Positions 7,441 through 16,960 of a stretch of DNA of 34,473 nt are shown here, in pieces. Position numbers and translations under genes: made by a program. This stretch comes from an uncultured Calothrix sp. (GTDB taxonomy: Bacteria > Cyanobacteriota > Cyanobacteriia > Cyanobacteriales > Nostocaceae): positions 1 to 34,473 of the forward strand of contig CALJJQ010000054.1 in assembly GCA_937973965.1 (NCBI GenBank). Reading direction: 5' to 3'. The notes under the pieces are model-generated. The model did no database searches and was not told the origin of the DNA. It was given only the letters and a program-made list of their open reading frames with translations. Each line of letters begins with the position of its first letter. Within the stretch, counting starts at the first letter, position 1.

Positions 7441-9726
7441 TTATCCTCGCAAATTATTCGTAATTACCCCCCATACAGGTACTTGGGAAACCCGCAGTTC
7501 CTCAACAGCTTGTTTGAGATGGGAACGGGTAACTTTACCCAGACCGACCACCAATACCATACCATCGGTTTGTTGAGCGAGTACGGTCGTATCTAATTTA
7601 CCTAGGAGATGGGATGTATCAAAAATAATCCAATCAAACTCATTTTCCGCCTGATTAATGAACGATTGCATCCGTTCCGAAGATAACACTTTCGTGGGAT
7701 TTTTCACCGTTTTCCCGGCGGTGACAATAAATAAATTATCTTCCTGGGGTGCTAAACCAACCACATCACTAAAATCTACACCCTCCTCCAGGTATTCACT
7801 TAAACCTTTGAGATTGACCAGGTTGACAATTTCATGGACTTGGGGACGGCGTAGGTTAGCATCCACTAATAATACCCGTTTTCCAGCTTGGGCTGCTATT
7901 TGGGCTAAATTTGCCGCTACAGTTGATTTGCCTTCGTTGACCCCCACGGAAGTCACCGTTAGGGTATGGGCTGCACTTTCGCTAGTATAGGCATGGATGC
8001 GGTTGTATAGGGAACAAAAAGCTTGGGCAAATTGACTTGCTTTCGGGTCGAGTACAACTTCTTCGCTTTCTGGAGAAGTTCTTCCTGGCATTTTTCCCCC
8101 AGGTTTTTTCATCTCTTGATAGTAGGGAACTGCTCCTAGTAGGGGTAATCGGGTTGCACGTCGCACTTCTTCGCTGTCGTGAAAGATGTCTTGCAGATTA
8201 TCCATTACAAACGCAGCGCAGGTTCCCAACAATAAACCACCGATGGCTCCCAAGATGATATCACGGGAAGGAGTGGGGGCATAGGGCACTAAATTACCCT
8301 GTTGGTTGCGGGGTATGGTAGGTGGCATAATTAACTCCCAGGGGACATCCTGTTGGGCTGCGTCTACCCCTAAAGCCTCTTTCCGCTTGAGTAATTGGTC
8401 GAGGGTGTCGGTGGCTGCCTGTAAATCACGTTGTAAATTAATATACTGTCGGGATACGGCGGGATATTCTTTGATTTGCTGCTCCAGTTGTGCTTCAGTT
8501 TGTACCAGGGATTGTAAGCTCGCTTGCAAAGCTTGTAATTGGTTGGCTGTATTGGCCAATTGTTGAGTTAAATCGCGACGTACCGAGTTTTGATAGGTGA
8601 CTACCCGCGCAGGTAAATCCGTCAGACGATTGGTTCCCAGGGCTAATTGAGCTTCTTGCTGCATTAGTCCCATTAATTTCTGTCTTTCTTCCCGCAAGTT
8701 CATCATCATCGGGCTATTTTCGGTATAACGGGTTCCCATTTCGGCGATTTTGGCATCTAGTTCCCGTACCCTGGTCATCAATTGTTGATATTGGGGTGAT
8801 TCGCTCAATGCAGACGCAGCGATCGCTTCATTTTGTTGCATTCCGATTTGCTGCTGGAGTGATACATACAGCGATCGCGCTTCGGCAAATTTACGTTCGG
8901 TTTCCAAGCGTTGGGTTTTGACTTGATCGAGTTGTTTGATTAACTGTTCTCCCTGTAAATCGGGGTTAAACACTCCATAACGTTGTTGGAAGCTCTGGAG
9001 TTGACCTTGTAGGGTATTTACACGCAAACGTACCTGGGGTATCTGTTGATCGACAAATTTAATCCCTTGACGGAGATTGCTTTGCTGTTGTTCGCTGCTA
9101 TACTTACGATAGGCATCTGCTACCCGCCCTAACACTTCTTCGATTTTGCGTGGATTGGCATGACGATAGCGAACCTCAATTACCCGCGATTCATCTTTAC
9201 CCTGGGTTATCCGAGAAATCATGAGTATGTTATATCCAATGGCGGCTGGTTTACCATTAGTATTCCCCACCAACTGGTCATAGGTAATATCTGGATATAG
9301 GGTTTTTAAATCCTGCACTACCGGGTCAATTACCTTCGGACTTTTCAGCACTTCCATTAAGGCTTGATAATCCAATTCTGTCCGGGTTTGTCGAGATAAC
9401 TCATTGACATTTTCCTGAAGAGTCTTCGATAGCAATCTCACCAACTCACTATCAGAAGTTTTCAGTGGTTCTACTAGTAGCTGAAATCTCCCTTCATACT
9501 TCGGTGTGCGTGTGGAACTCCATAACCAACTGGCCGTTGTCGCACAAATAGCAACGCTCGCAATGACAAATAATCGCCGACGTAAAAGCCCCAAAATCGG
9601 AGCGAAAGCGTTGCTCTGTTCCGCAAATTCAAACCGCTTGCTCACCCATGCTGCTTCAGGGGGAACTTCCTGAGAAGGTCTAATGACTTGCAAACTTTGT
9701 TCTCTTGTCGGCATTTGTTTTACCAT
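7441..9726 (-). CDS. Wzc-like chain-length/P-loop protein without C-terminal Tyr cluster
   Basis: A 761-residue polysaccharide co-polymerase. It has a Wzz-type domain with TM1 at about 51-69, a long Gln/Leu-rich coiled-coil-like periplasmic part (about 210-450) and TM2 at about 489-508. A cytoplasmic BY-kinase-like P-loop domain follows: Walker A GVNEGKST at 595-602, A' LLVDANLRRP around D622, and Walker B WIIFDTSHL around D703. The usual motifs are PGEGKS/T and DTPP, so Walker A lacks the first Gly and Walker B lacks the prolines. The chain ends in VWGVITNNLRG with no tyrosine cluster, so self-phosphorylation of a tail is unlikely. It is divergent from the polymerase arm. It probably sets chain length or couples polymerisation to export; kinase activity is unproven. 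Confidence 0.88.
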   Translation of the reverse strand: MVKQMPTREQSLQVIRPSQEVPPEAAWVSKRFEFAEQSNAFAPILGLLRRRLFVIASVAICATTASWLWSSTRTPKYEGRFQLLVEPLKTSDSELVRLLSKTLQENVNELSRQTRTELDYQALMEVLKSPKVIDPVVQDLKTLYPDITYDQLVGNTNGKPAAIGYNILMISRITQGKDESRVIEVRYRHANPRKIEEVLGRVADAYRKYSSEQQQSNLRQGIKFVDQQIPQVRLRVNTLQGQLQSFQQRYGVFNPDLQGEQLIKQLDQVKTQRLETERKFAEARSLYVSLQQQIGMQQNEAIAASALSESPQYQQLMTRVRELDAKIAEMGTRYTENSPMMMNLREERQKLMGLMQQEAQLALGTNRLTDLPARVVTYQNSVRRDLTQQLANTANQLQALQASLQSLVQTEAQLEQQIKEYPAVSRQYINLQRDLQAATDTLDQLLKRKEALGVDAAQQDVPWELIMPPTIPRNQQGNLVPYAPTPSRDIILGAIGGLLLGTCAAFVMDNLQDIFHDSEEVRRATRLPLLGAVPYYQEMKKPGGKMPGRTSPESEEVVLDPKASQFAQAFCSLYNRIHAYTSESAAHTLTVTSVGVNEGKSTVAANLAQIAAQAGKRVLLVDANLRRPQVHEIVNLVNLKGLSEYLEEGVDFSDVVGLAPQEDNLFIVTAGKTVKNPTKVLSSERMQSFINQAENEFDWIIFDTSHLLGKLDTTVLAQQTDGMVLVVGLGKVTRSHLKQAVEELRVSQVPVWGVITNNLRG

Positions 9727-10997
9727 GCTTGCATCGCTTTATCTATATAACTTCTCACTAATTTACCAATCGACCGATTCGAAACCACACCTCAAAATAT
9801 TACTAGTGTTAACACAAGTCTGAACAGCGAAGCGATCGCTACACCTAGAAACCCACTACACTTGTTAATTCAGAAAGTAGGTGTCGTCACCAAGTTCGGC
9901 TAAGTCGGCATTCCCATCATATCGAATTACAACTAGCTACCTCTTCGGTGTTCCTCAATCAACCGTCAACTAGTATCGAACATACCTAGTTAGGTATTTT
10001 ATAACCAGTAAAGCGCACCCATCTCGGCAAGGATAACAATTCAGAGATTGTATACTCCTTACTTACATTTTGATTATTGAAATAATTAAAGTCCAAAGTA
10101 TAACAGTTCTACCCCAATAGTCAAATATTTTGGGAGAATATTTTTGATACTTTACTTTTTCACTTCAGGGGAAAAAATTAACATGGCTTGCTAATTACCT
10201 CAGTCACAGCACAACGGAGTCATATCTGACTCAAAAACATCAGTTATTGGATTATCAGCCCTTGAATCACTTACATTCATTAAATTCAAGTTTATTGACG
10301 GTTTTTCTTTACCTATTTTTTATATAATGATTGTGAATATCAAGATTAATTAAAGTTAGCTTGCTTGTCTGGTTGTTCAATATAATCATTGTATATCCAT
10401 ACGAATTTTCCAGCCTTTCATTCTCAAGTTATTTCGTATTGATACAGGATATATTTAGAGTGTTAATATTTCCCTTTATCAAAAATTCGTACAGTGTATT
10501 ATTCAGGTGCTATTAACTTGATGGGAGGAGGTATATCTGCTGGGTGAAGTCAATGGATGGGTTCATGGGGAGTAAATCATCAAGCAAGTGTCTGGTATTG
10601 TTTGCTGCCTATGGAATGATTAGTGATAGAAGGCAGGAGGCAAAAAACTCAAGACATTAATATATTAAGCTTTTCCCCTCAAATTAATGGTTACTTAATT
10701 TCAGCCTAACTTTGCTGGGATATTACTATCTATCCCAGATTACAAACCATGATTATTTATTATTTTTGGAAATAAAAATCATATTCTATCCCCCCAAAAA
10801 AAAAGGAGCAGTAAAGTTATGTATGAAGTTAATACTTTGTGATTGTAAATAGGTTTACTTGCTAGAAGGTTTTATGTAAAATAATTATGAAAAAATAAAA
10901 ATTTCTCTGGTTATTGAGTTTGACAGCCCCAGTCAAATTTACATGATTGCATTACTTTGCCAGAGAACTGAATCCAATAACCAAAATCGAATAACCT
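9727..10997. other. 1.27 kb divergent spacer between the two EPS gene arms
   Basis: No substantial gene is visible. Contents noted: a perfect 6-bp hairpin GAGTCA/TGACTC at 10217-10232; two similar AT-rich boxes TATAATGATTGTGAATAT (10323-10340) and TATAATCATTGTATAT (10381-10396); AGGAGG at 10526-10531 ahead of a possible 38-residue frame (10544-10660); and GGAG at 10805-10808 ahead of a 7-codon frame (10819-10842). Promoters for both arms must lie here because the arms diverge, but no -35/-10 pair with normal spacing stands out. Confidence 0.6.
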
Positions 10998-12302
10998 ATG
11001 TCCAACCAGCCAACGCTATTAGAAAAAGTGTTTGTAATTGCGACACTTTTTTTGTCAACAGCAGCCTTAATACCAGTTTTACTGGAAACAGAAGGTGCAT
11101 CAGGAATTACACCTGACCCCTATACACCCTTGCTATTTATGGGAGTGTACGGGGTGACGGTGATACTAATTTTGTCGCGGTGGCAAAACTTTATGCAGGT
11201 AGCATCCAAAAGTATTTGGTTATGGTTAGTTGTTGCAGTCGCACTAGCATCAATGGCTTGGACAATCGATCCGGATACAACCAATAGACGAGCGATTTTG
11301 ATTTTAGGAACGAGTGGATTTGGGGTATATATGGCTGCACGCTACACAATACGGGAGCAATTGCAGCTAATGGCTTGGGCTTTTGGCTTGGTGATTGGTT
11401 TAAGCTTTGTATTTGCGATCGCCTTACCCCATTACGGGGTGATGAGCTTTCAAGAAGGGGGTGTTCACGCTGGGACTTGGCGAGGTGTGATGACCCATAA
11501 GAACATACTAGGTCGATTAATGGTATTAAGTGCGATCACGTTTTTGTTTGTGGGTTTGGGAAAACCAGCCAAAAACATCTATCGTTGGTTAGCTTGGACT
11601 GGATTAGCCCTATCAATTGTCCTGATTTTATTATCAACTTCTAAAACAGCCCTAATTGCCCTCGTCTCGCTGTTATTAATTCTACCGTTATATCGTTCTT
11701 GGCGACTAAACTACAACCAAGTCATACCGATTGTGATTTTAGTCATTCTTGTAGTCGGTGGTAGTGCCATATTGATATTTGATAATCTATCAGCGATTGC
11801 AGGAGCGTTAGGAAGGGATTTAACCTTTACAGGACGTACAGATATTTGGAGTGGAATGCTGGAAAAAATATCCGAACGTCCGTGGATCGGGTTTGGATTT
11901 AATGCATTTTGGCGAGACTGGGATAACGAAGCAACCGCATACATGTGGCGATACTTAGCTTGGGAATGTCCCTACGGTCATAACGGATTTATGGACTTAC
12001 TAGCTGAATTAGGGATTATGGGTGTATTTGCCTTTGGGATGAGCTACTTGACAGCCATTTGGGAAGGAATTCGTCTTTTACGGTTAACCCGCAGTATTGA
12101 GGGGATATGGGCATTAATGTACCTAACGTTTTTGCTGATTTACAACGTTAGTGAAAGTACCCTGTTAGCCACCAATAGTATTTTTTGGATTATTTACAGT
12201 AGTACCGTCTTTACGACTATATGCGATCGCCAATTTTTAGAAAAGAGTTATTTACAGTCAGCCTACAGTCGTGAAGAAGATCAAGACTGGTTGCTGAATT
12301 AA
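10998..12302 (+). CDS. Wzy/O-antigen-ligase-family polysaccharide polymerase
   Basis: A 434-residue polytopic membrane protein with about ten hydrophobic spans. It has the signatures of the O-antigen ligase/ExoQ-like family: THKNILG at about 166-172 after HAGTWRG, GRTDIW at 279-284, and YGHNGFMDLLAELGIMG with H328. Such proteins polymerise or ligate undecaprenyl-linked repeat units on the periplasmic face. It heads the plus-strand arm of the EPS locus, followed after 74 bp by a glycosyltransferase. Polymerase versus ligase cannot be separated by sequence alone, but the Wzx and Wzc neighbours favour polymerase. The ATG is chosen because the first hydrophobic span follows at once; no strong ribosome-binding site is seen. 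Confidence 0.87.
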   Translation: MSNQPTLLEKVFVIATLFLSTAALIPVLLETEGASGITPDPYTPLLFMGVYGVTVILILSRWQNFMQVASKSIWLWLVVAVALASMAWTIDPDTTNRRAILILGTSGFGVYMAARYTIREQLQLMAWAFGLVIGLSFVFAIALPHYGVMSFQEGGVHAGTWRGVMTHKNILGRLMVLSAITFLFVGLGKPAKNIYRWLAWTGLALSIVLILLSTSKTALIALVSLLLILPLYRSWRLNYNQVIPIVILVILVVGGSAILIFDNLSAIAGALGRDLTFTGRTDIWSGMLEKISERPWIGFGFNAFWRDWDNEATAYMWRYLAWECPYGHNGFMDLLAELGIMGVFAFGMSYLTAIWEGIRLLRLTRSIEGIWALMYLTFLLIYNVSESTLLATNSIFWIIYSSTVFTTICDRQFLEKSYLQSAYSREEDQDWLLN

Positions 12303-12376
12303 TTTTGGCATGAATTCGGGATTATCCCAGTCAACACCATCAATTATCCAAATCTCGGCACAGCAAATTACCATCC

Positions 12377-13570
12377 ATGAAAATCACTCTAGTTTGCCAC
12401 GATATACCATTTCCACCCCGACATGGTGGTCGAGTTGATATGTGGCGAAGAATTCAAGCTTTTGCGAAATATGGCATTGATCTGCAACTAATTTGCTGGA
12501 CAAGTGAAGAACCGACATCTGAACATTTGCAGAAAATTCAAGAGCATGTATCTAATTTTTATTTAATCAGATATAAACGGGATTTAGTAACCCTGGTTTA
12601 CCGTTTATTAAACTTAATTCATTATCCCTTAGAAGTAGGTTCACGAATTGTTCGAGGTCAAGAATTAAGTTCCCTCGCAAATCAAGTTCAAGAGTTTCAT
12701 CCCGATTTGATTTGGTTAGATGGAATTCATGGTGGAGAGATTGCTAAATATTTGAGCCAGAAATTTAATCTTCCCCTCATCACCCGTTCCCATAATATCG
12801 AGCATTTATATCTACAACGCTTAAAATCATCCGCCACCGGATTGACGAAAATTAAAAAAACTCTATCTGCCAACCATTTAGAAACCTATGAAAAAGACAT
12901 ATTGAAGCGAAGTGCTTTGTTTTACGATATTTCTAACGATGACTTAGAGTTTTGGCAAGAGCAAGGATTTGCAAACGGTCGATATTTACCACCATTTATC
13001 GATATAAATAACTTCTATGAAACTAGCAGTTCAGCAGAGAAGCAAGAGGTCAAATATGATATTGTCTTTCTCGGTAATTTATTCTCTAGTAATAATGTTG
13101 CTGGTGTGAATTGGCTAATTCAACAAGTAATTCCCAAAGTGCGCCAACAGCTACCAAATCTAAAGGTTTTGATTGCAGGAGCCAATCCCGTCAGCAGTAT
13201 TCAAAAACTATGTGCAGAGACAACTGGTGTTGAACTGTATATGAATCCAGAATCAACCCAACAGGTTTACGATTCTGGCCGTATTCTTGTGAATCCAGTT
13301 CTTGCTGGTAGTGGTGTTTGCATTAAATCCTTAGAAATGTTAAGCGCCCACAAGTCTATTGTTTCCACACCTCAAGGAATTCATGGCTTATCCCCAGAAA
13401 TCAAAAAATATTTTTATATTGCAGAAGAGGCAGAATCATTTGCCAACCAAATCATCGACCTATTAATTAATAATTATCAACCGCCAAAAATTGATATTAA
13501 CTTACTTAATTCCCAGTTTGGTACTAGCCGCATCGAAAGTCTATTATCTGATTTGCAAGCCTTAACATAA
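12377..13570 (+). CDS. Glycosyltransferase, GT4-like (first of tandem pair)
   Basis: A 397-residue GT-B fold glycosyltransferase, expected to add a sugar to a lipid-linked EPS intermediate on the cytoplasmic side. The N-terminal Rossmann strand with glycine loop (MKITLVCHDIPFPPRHGG) is followed by SHNIEHLYLQRL at the domain-1 end. The C-terminal donor-binding region has AGSGVCIKSLEML (about 310-322), with E320 where GT4 enzymes have a nucleotide-sugar-binding acid, and then a GI.GL loop. The donor and acceptor are unknown. The next gene, 23 bp downstream, is a related enzyme with the same HNIEH motif, which suggests an old duplication. Confidence 0.88.
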   Translation: MKITLVCHDIPFPPRHGGRVDMWRRIQAFAKYGIDLQLICWTSEEPTSEHLQKIQEHVSNFYLIRYKRDLVTLVYRLLNLIHYPLEVGSRIVRGQELSSLANQVQEFHPDLIWLDGIHGGEIAKYLSQKFNLPLITRSHNIEHLYLQRLKSSATGLTKIKKTLSANHLETYEKDILKRSALFYDISNDDLEFWQEQGFANGRYLPPFIDINNFYETSSSAEKQEVKYDIVFLGNLFSSNNVAGVNWLIQQVIPKVRQQLPNLKVLIAGANPVSSIQKLCAETTGVELYMNPESTQQVYDSGRILVNPVLAGSGVCIKSLEMLSAHKSIVSTPQGIHGLSPEIKKYFYIAEEAESFANQIIDLLINNYQPPKIDINLLNSQFGTSRIESLLSDLQALT

Positions 13571-13593
13571 CTAATTTATTTATATCCCAGATA

Positions 13594-14766
13594 ATGAAAA
13601 TCCTCTTTTTAACTACAGTCCTTCCGAGCGCAAGGAGAACAGGTGGAGAAATTGCCTCCCAATATTTTATTGATACCTTGGAAAAACAGGGTTATCAAGT
13701 GCAAGTATTAGGCTACCAGCGACAGTGTGATACCTGGAAAACAGCGAAAAATGAGTTAGCGATCGCCAAGCGATATATTGAAACTAAAAAAGCTGGATTA
13801 CACCCTTTGTTCTGGATGGGTACAAGTTGCTTCAAAAACCTTTCTTTCTCCTGTGCTAAATACTATTCTCAAACCTATATCCAGCAGGTGAAAAAGATTT
13901 TAAGTCAAACTGACTTTCAAATAATTATTTTTGACCATGCGCAAATGGGGTGGTTAGCAGATGATATTAAAAGTTGTATACCCAAATCAACAAAAGTTAT
14001 ATTTATAGCCCATAATATTGAACATCAAATATATCAAGACCAATCAGCAAATGCAGCAAGTTACTTATCACGATATATATACAAACGGGAGACGGAATTA
14101 ATCAAAACCTGTGAAGATAAACTAGCGACTCTAGCTAACCAGGTTTGGGTCTTAACCGAAAATGATCATCGGTATTTTTGTAACTTGAATCCCCAAACAC
14201 AAGTATTCAATTTACCGTCAAGACTCAACCCTGTTTCTAGTCAACCGACACAGAAAAACTACGATATTGGAATTATCGGAACCTGGACATGGAAAGCGAA
14301 TATGGAAGGACTAGTTTGGTTTTTCCAAAGCGTTTATCCCCACCTTCCCTCCGATATATCCATACACATTGCAGGAAAGGGTGGAGAAACACTCTGCAAA
14401 AAATACCCCAACGTTACCTATCGTGGCTTTGTTGCGGATGCACAGCAATTTATGCTGGAAGCGAAGGTGATCGCGATTCCTGCAATTGCTGGGGGAGGTG
14501 TACAGATCAAAACCCTAGATGCGATCGCAACGGTTGTTCCGATTGTGGGAACAACCGTTGCATTTCGTGGTATTTCTGAATACCCTGCTGGTGTCGAAAT
14601 TGCTGACAGTCCGCAAGAATTTGCCCATAGTCTTAGTCAAACTTTAGCCCTCAATTCTGACTTTGATATTCATACCACTAATCAACTTCTTCAAGCAAGA
14701 TTAGCTTGGTCTTTCCATCGCCAAAAAGACTTTGAGAAAAACATTTATCAAGCAATTCATGCTTAA
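13594..14766 (+). CDS. Glycosyltransferase, GT4-like (second of tandem pair)
   Basis: A 390-residue GT-B glycosyltransferase in the same arm, starting 23 bp after the previous gene. It begins MKILFLTTVLPSARRTGGE, has AHNIEHQIYQ in the middle, a domain-2 strand DIGIIGTWTWKANMEGL, and the donor-site region AGGGVQIKTLDAIA at about 299-312. Asp309 occupies the position of Glu320 in its neighbour, a conservative change. The paralogy to the upstream gene is clear in motif order but identity is low, so the two enzymes probably add different sugars. Translational coupling is possible given the short gap. Confidence 0.87.
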   Translation: MKILFLTTVLPSARRTGGEIASQYFIDTLEKQGYQVQVLGYQRQCDTWKTAKNELAIAKRYIETKKAGLHPLFWMGTSCFKNLSFSCAKYYSQTYIQQVKKILSQTDFQIIIFDHAQMGWLADDIKSCIPKSTKVIFIAHNIEHQIYQDQSANAASYLSRYIYKRETELIKTCEDKLATLANQVWVLTENDHRYFCNLNPQTQVFNLPSRLNPVSSQPTQKNYDIGIIGTWTWKANMEGLVWFFQSVYPHLPSDISIHIAGKGGETLCKKYPNVTYRGFVADAQQFMLEAKVIAIPAIAGGGVQIKTLDAIATVVPIVGTTVAFRGISEYPAGVEIADSPQEFAHSLSQTLALNSDFDIHTTNQLLQARLAWSFHRQKDFEKNIYQAIHA

Positions 14767-15009
14767 TTGCAAAGTAGATAGAAATACTCTGTGATAATTG
14801 CATCCATCGGTTTAAGTTGGGAAAGTAGTGAGTATAATTACTATTTTTACCGTACTTATATCGCTGACTCAACGTTTCTAAATGGAGAAAATCTATAGCA
14901 ATAATTTATAATATATTTGTTCTTTTATTGCTGATAAAAAGATAATTATTAATTTAAGTCATTCCACATAATTTATCTTCTGATTTCTTAAAAATAAAGG
15001 AATACTTTT

Positions 15010-16209
15010 ATGCTGTTCGATACCAATCCTTTCCCATCCTTGTCAGATTCAATATCCCAAATAGAAACAGGTATTTTCTCATTAGAAAATACGAATAAAA
15101 TTGAACCACGTACTTTAATTACATCAATGCGTGGATTCCATCAGGAAGTTTTTCGTTCAGCAGAATATGAATTTGAAGATATCATCAGTCATCTTGAGAA
15201 TGCTAATATCACTACTCTCGAAGCTGCTGCTTCTACATTAGGTAATCATTTTCAAAAGAAATTTGCCAACTATTTGGGTTTAACCTTCAAGAAAAATCAT
15301 TTTTTGAATGCAGGTTGTCAACCTATCCAGATTCAAAAAAAACATGATATTTTCTTCTTTGTTTGTCAACATTTTTGGGATTTAACAACTTTAAACTCGA
15401 TTCAAAACTGGCGGGAAAATAGTCGTTATGCAGTGGCTTGGATTGATGAAATTTGGGCATGTGAATTACTGAATTCTAAAACAAAACTGTGCATTGAACT
15501 ACTAAAAAACTTTGATTATGTCTTCACCACCCAATCCGCTAGTACCGACGCGATCGCCAAACTCATTAACCGTCCCTGTATTTTTCTTCCCTATGGAGTC
15601 GATGCACTCAAATTTTCACCCTATCCCCATAAATTAGAACGTTCAATCTACGTTTATAGCATTGGTAGACGCTCACCTCAAATTCATCAACATTTACTCG
15701 AACTATCCCACCAAAAAGATATTTTATATATCTATGACTCCCTCAAAGCCTTGCAAATGTATAACTATCAAGAACATCGTGAATTATATAGTAACCTAAT
15801 TAAAAGGTCTCGCTATTATATAGCCAACAAAGCTAAATTTGACCAACCGCAACAAACTGGTGGACAAGAAGAAATTGGTTCCCGCTTTTTTGAAGGAGCA
15901 GCAGGTGGTAGCGTCATGATTGGCATTCCCCCCCAATGTCAGGTATTCCAGCAAAATTTTGATTGGGAAGATGCAGTGATTCCTATTTCCCCAGACACAG
16001 ATAATATTGTGGAAATATTAGCGGAATTAGATGCTCAACCCCAACGCCTAGAAAGAATTCGTCGAGAAAATGTGATTAATTCCCTATTACGTCATGATTG
16101 GGTTTATCGTTGGCAAAAAATTCTTGATTTCTTTGATGTAAGCATTAATTCAGCCATGCAAACGCGTATTAATTATCTGCGAAATCTAGCAAATTCAATC
16201 CATTCCTAA
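15010..16209 (+). CDS. Glycosyltransferase, CgeB/group-1-like C-terminal domain
   Basis: A 399-residue protein. The C-terminal third follows the pattern of group-1-like (CgeB-type) glycosyltransferase domains: GQEEIGSRFFEGAAGGSVMI, then an ISPD..NIVEILAEL segment and R..V...LLRHDWVYRWQKIL at the end. The N-terminal half (MRGFHQEVF..., AWIDEIWACELL, FLPYGVD) fits a GT-B domain 1 ending with the characteristic PYGVD. It follows the GT4 pair after 243 bp of AT-rich DNA. It is probably the last sugar-adding or modifying enzyme of this arm. Donor and acceptor are unknown. AAAGGAATA lies just upstream of the ATG. Confidence 0.75.
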   Translation: MLFDTNPFPSLSDSISQIETGIFSLENTNKIEPRTLITSMRGFHQEVFRSAEYEFEDIISHLENANITTLEAAASTLGNHFQKKFANYLGLTFKKNHFLNAGCQPIQIQKKHDIFFFVCQHFWDLTTLNSIQNWRENSRYAVAWIDEIWACELLNSKTKLCIELLKNFDYVFTTQSASTDAIAKLINRPCIFLPYGVDALKFSPYPHKLERSIYVYSIGRRSPQIHQHLLELSHQKDILYIYDSLKALQMYNYQEHRELYSNLIKRSRYYIANKAKFDQPQQTGGQEEIGSRFFEGAAGGSVMIGIPPQCQVFQQNFDWEDAVIPISPDTDNIVEILAELDAQPQRLERIRRENVINSLLRHDWVYRWQKILDFFDVSINSAMQTRINYLRNLANSIHS

Positions 16210-16237
16210 GAGGATGTTTTAGAGGATATTTTCAAAA

Positions 16238-16473
16238 TCGATTTTAATACTTGAATTATCGTTTTTGGGAGCAGGAAGAGATGCGACATGTCGTATCTGT
16301 ACTCTCGAAGGAAAAATCAGCTTTATAACCCCATGTCCAGAGTCAGGACGATAGTCAAAAAGTGATTTAATACTTGACAAACAACCTCTTAAACAATCTC
16401 TTAAAAGTCGATTTTAATACTTAAAGCTCGTTTTTTGGGAGTAGGACGAGACACGACATGTCACGTCTGTACT
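16238..16473. repeat. Two 66-bp direct repeats carrying palindromes
   Basis: Copies at 16238-16303 and 16408-16473 share TCGATTTTAATACTT, TTTTTGGGAG, AGGA, CGACATGTC and TCTGTACT, and start 170 bp apart. Each ends in a palindrome: AGATGCGACA with TGTCGTATCT at 16279-16298, and a degenerate version at 16449-16468. A partial third unit (GATTTAATACTTGACAA) occurs near 16364-16380. The rest of the 16210-16954 spacer shows no recognisable gene. Confidence 0.75.
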
Positions 16474-16960
16474 GGAATCAGGAGAAGTTGATAATTTTAA
16501 GCGATTCCGAGCAAGAAAAAAATAGCTGTTGCTGCTGCTAATTCAGTACGCGAACAAATTACACATCTTGCTCAACTCGAAACAAAGACTGTCACAAGCT
16601 GAGTTTCAAAGTATAACTCACTAATATCTCCTCAAAATTTCGGGGATTGGTATTAATTTCCTTTCTACTCTCAACTCCCAATTCCCAATCAAAAAGCAAG
16701 TTTTAGGGATTTACTCCAAATGCGGGTTTCATAAGTTCCGGTGTTAGCAGTAGATGACGACTACCTAGTAAATTTCCTATTCACCTAGAAAACTATGGAT
16801 TTTTGGTGTTAAATAGGGAGGTGTTGTTTATTCGTCAGTGTACTTAAAAAAGCACGCTGATCGGAATCAGTCATTTTTTGACTTACATCCCATCACGGAA
16901 GATAATCCTTGGGTAGCTTCAATAATATTGTTGGTGTCGTCGTCTTGACAAGGAGTGAAT

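Noticed and set aside
10295-10328. TTGACG and TATAAT as a promoter for the polymerase arm
   Set aside because: The spacer of 22 bp is too long for a normal sigma-70 promoter, and the start of the gene is about 670 bp away.
16511-16602. A short frame SKKKIAVAAANSVREQITHL in the spacer before the barrel protein
   Set aside because: About 30 codons bounded by stops with no start or ribosome-binding site; possibly a gene relic but no family could be named.
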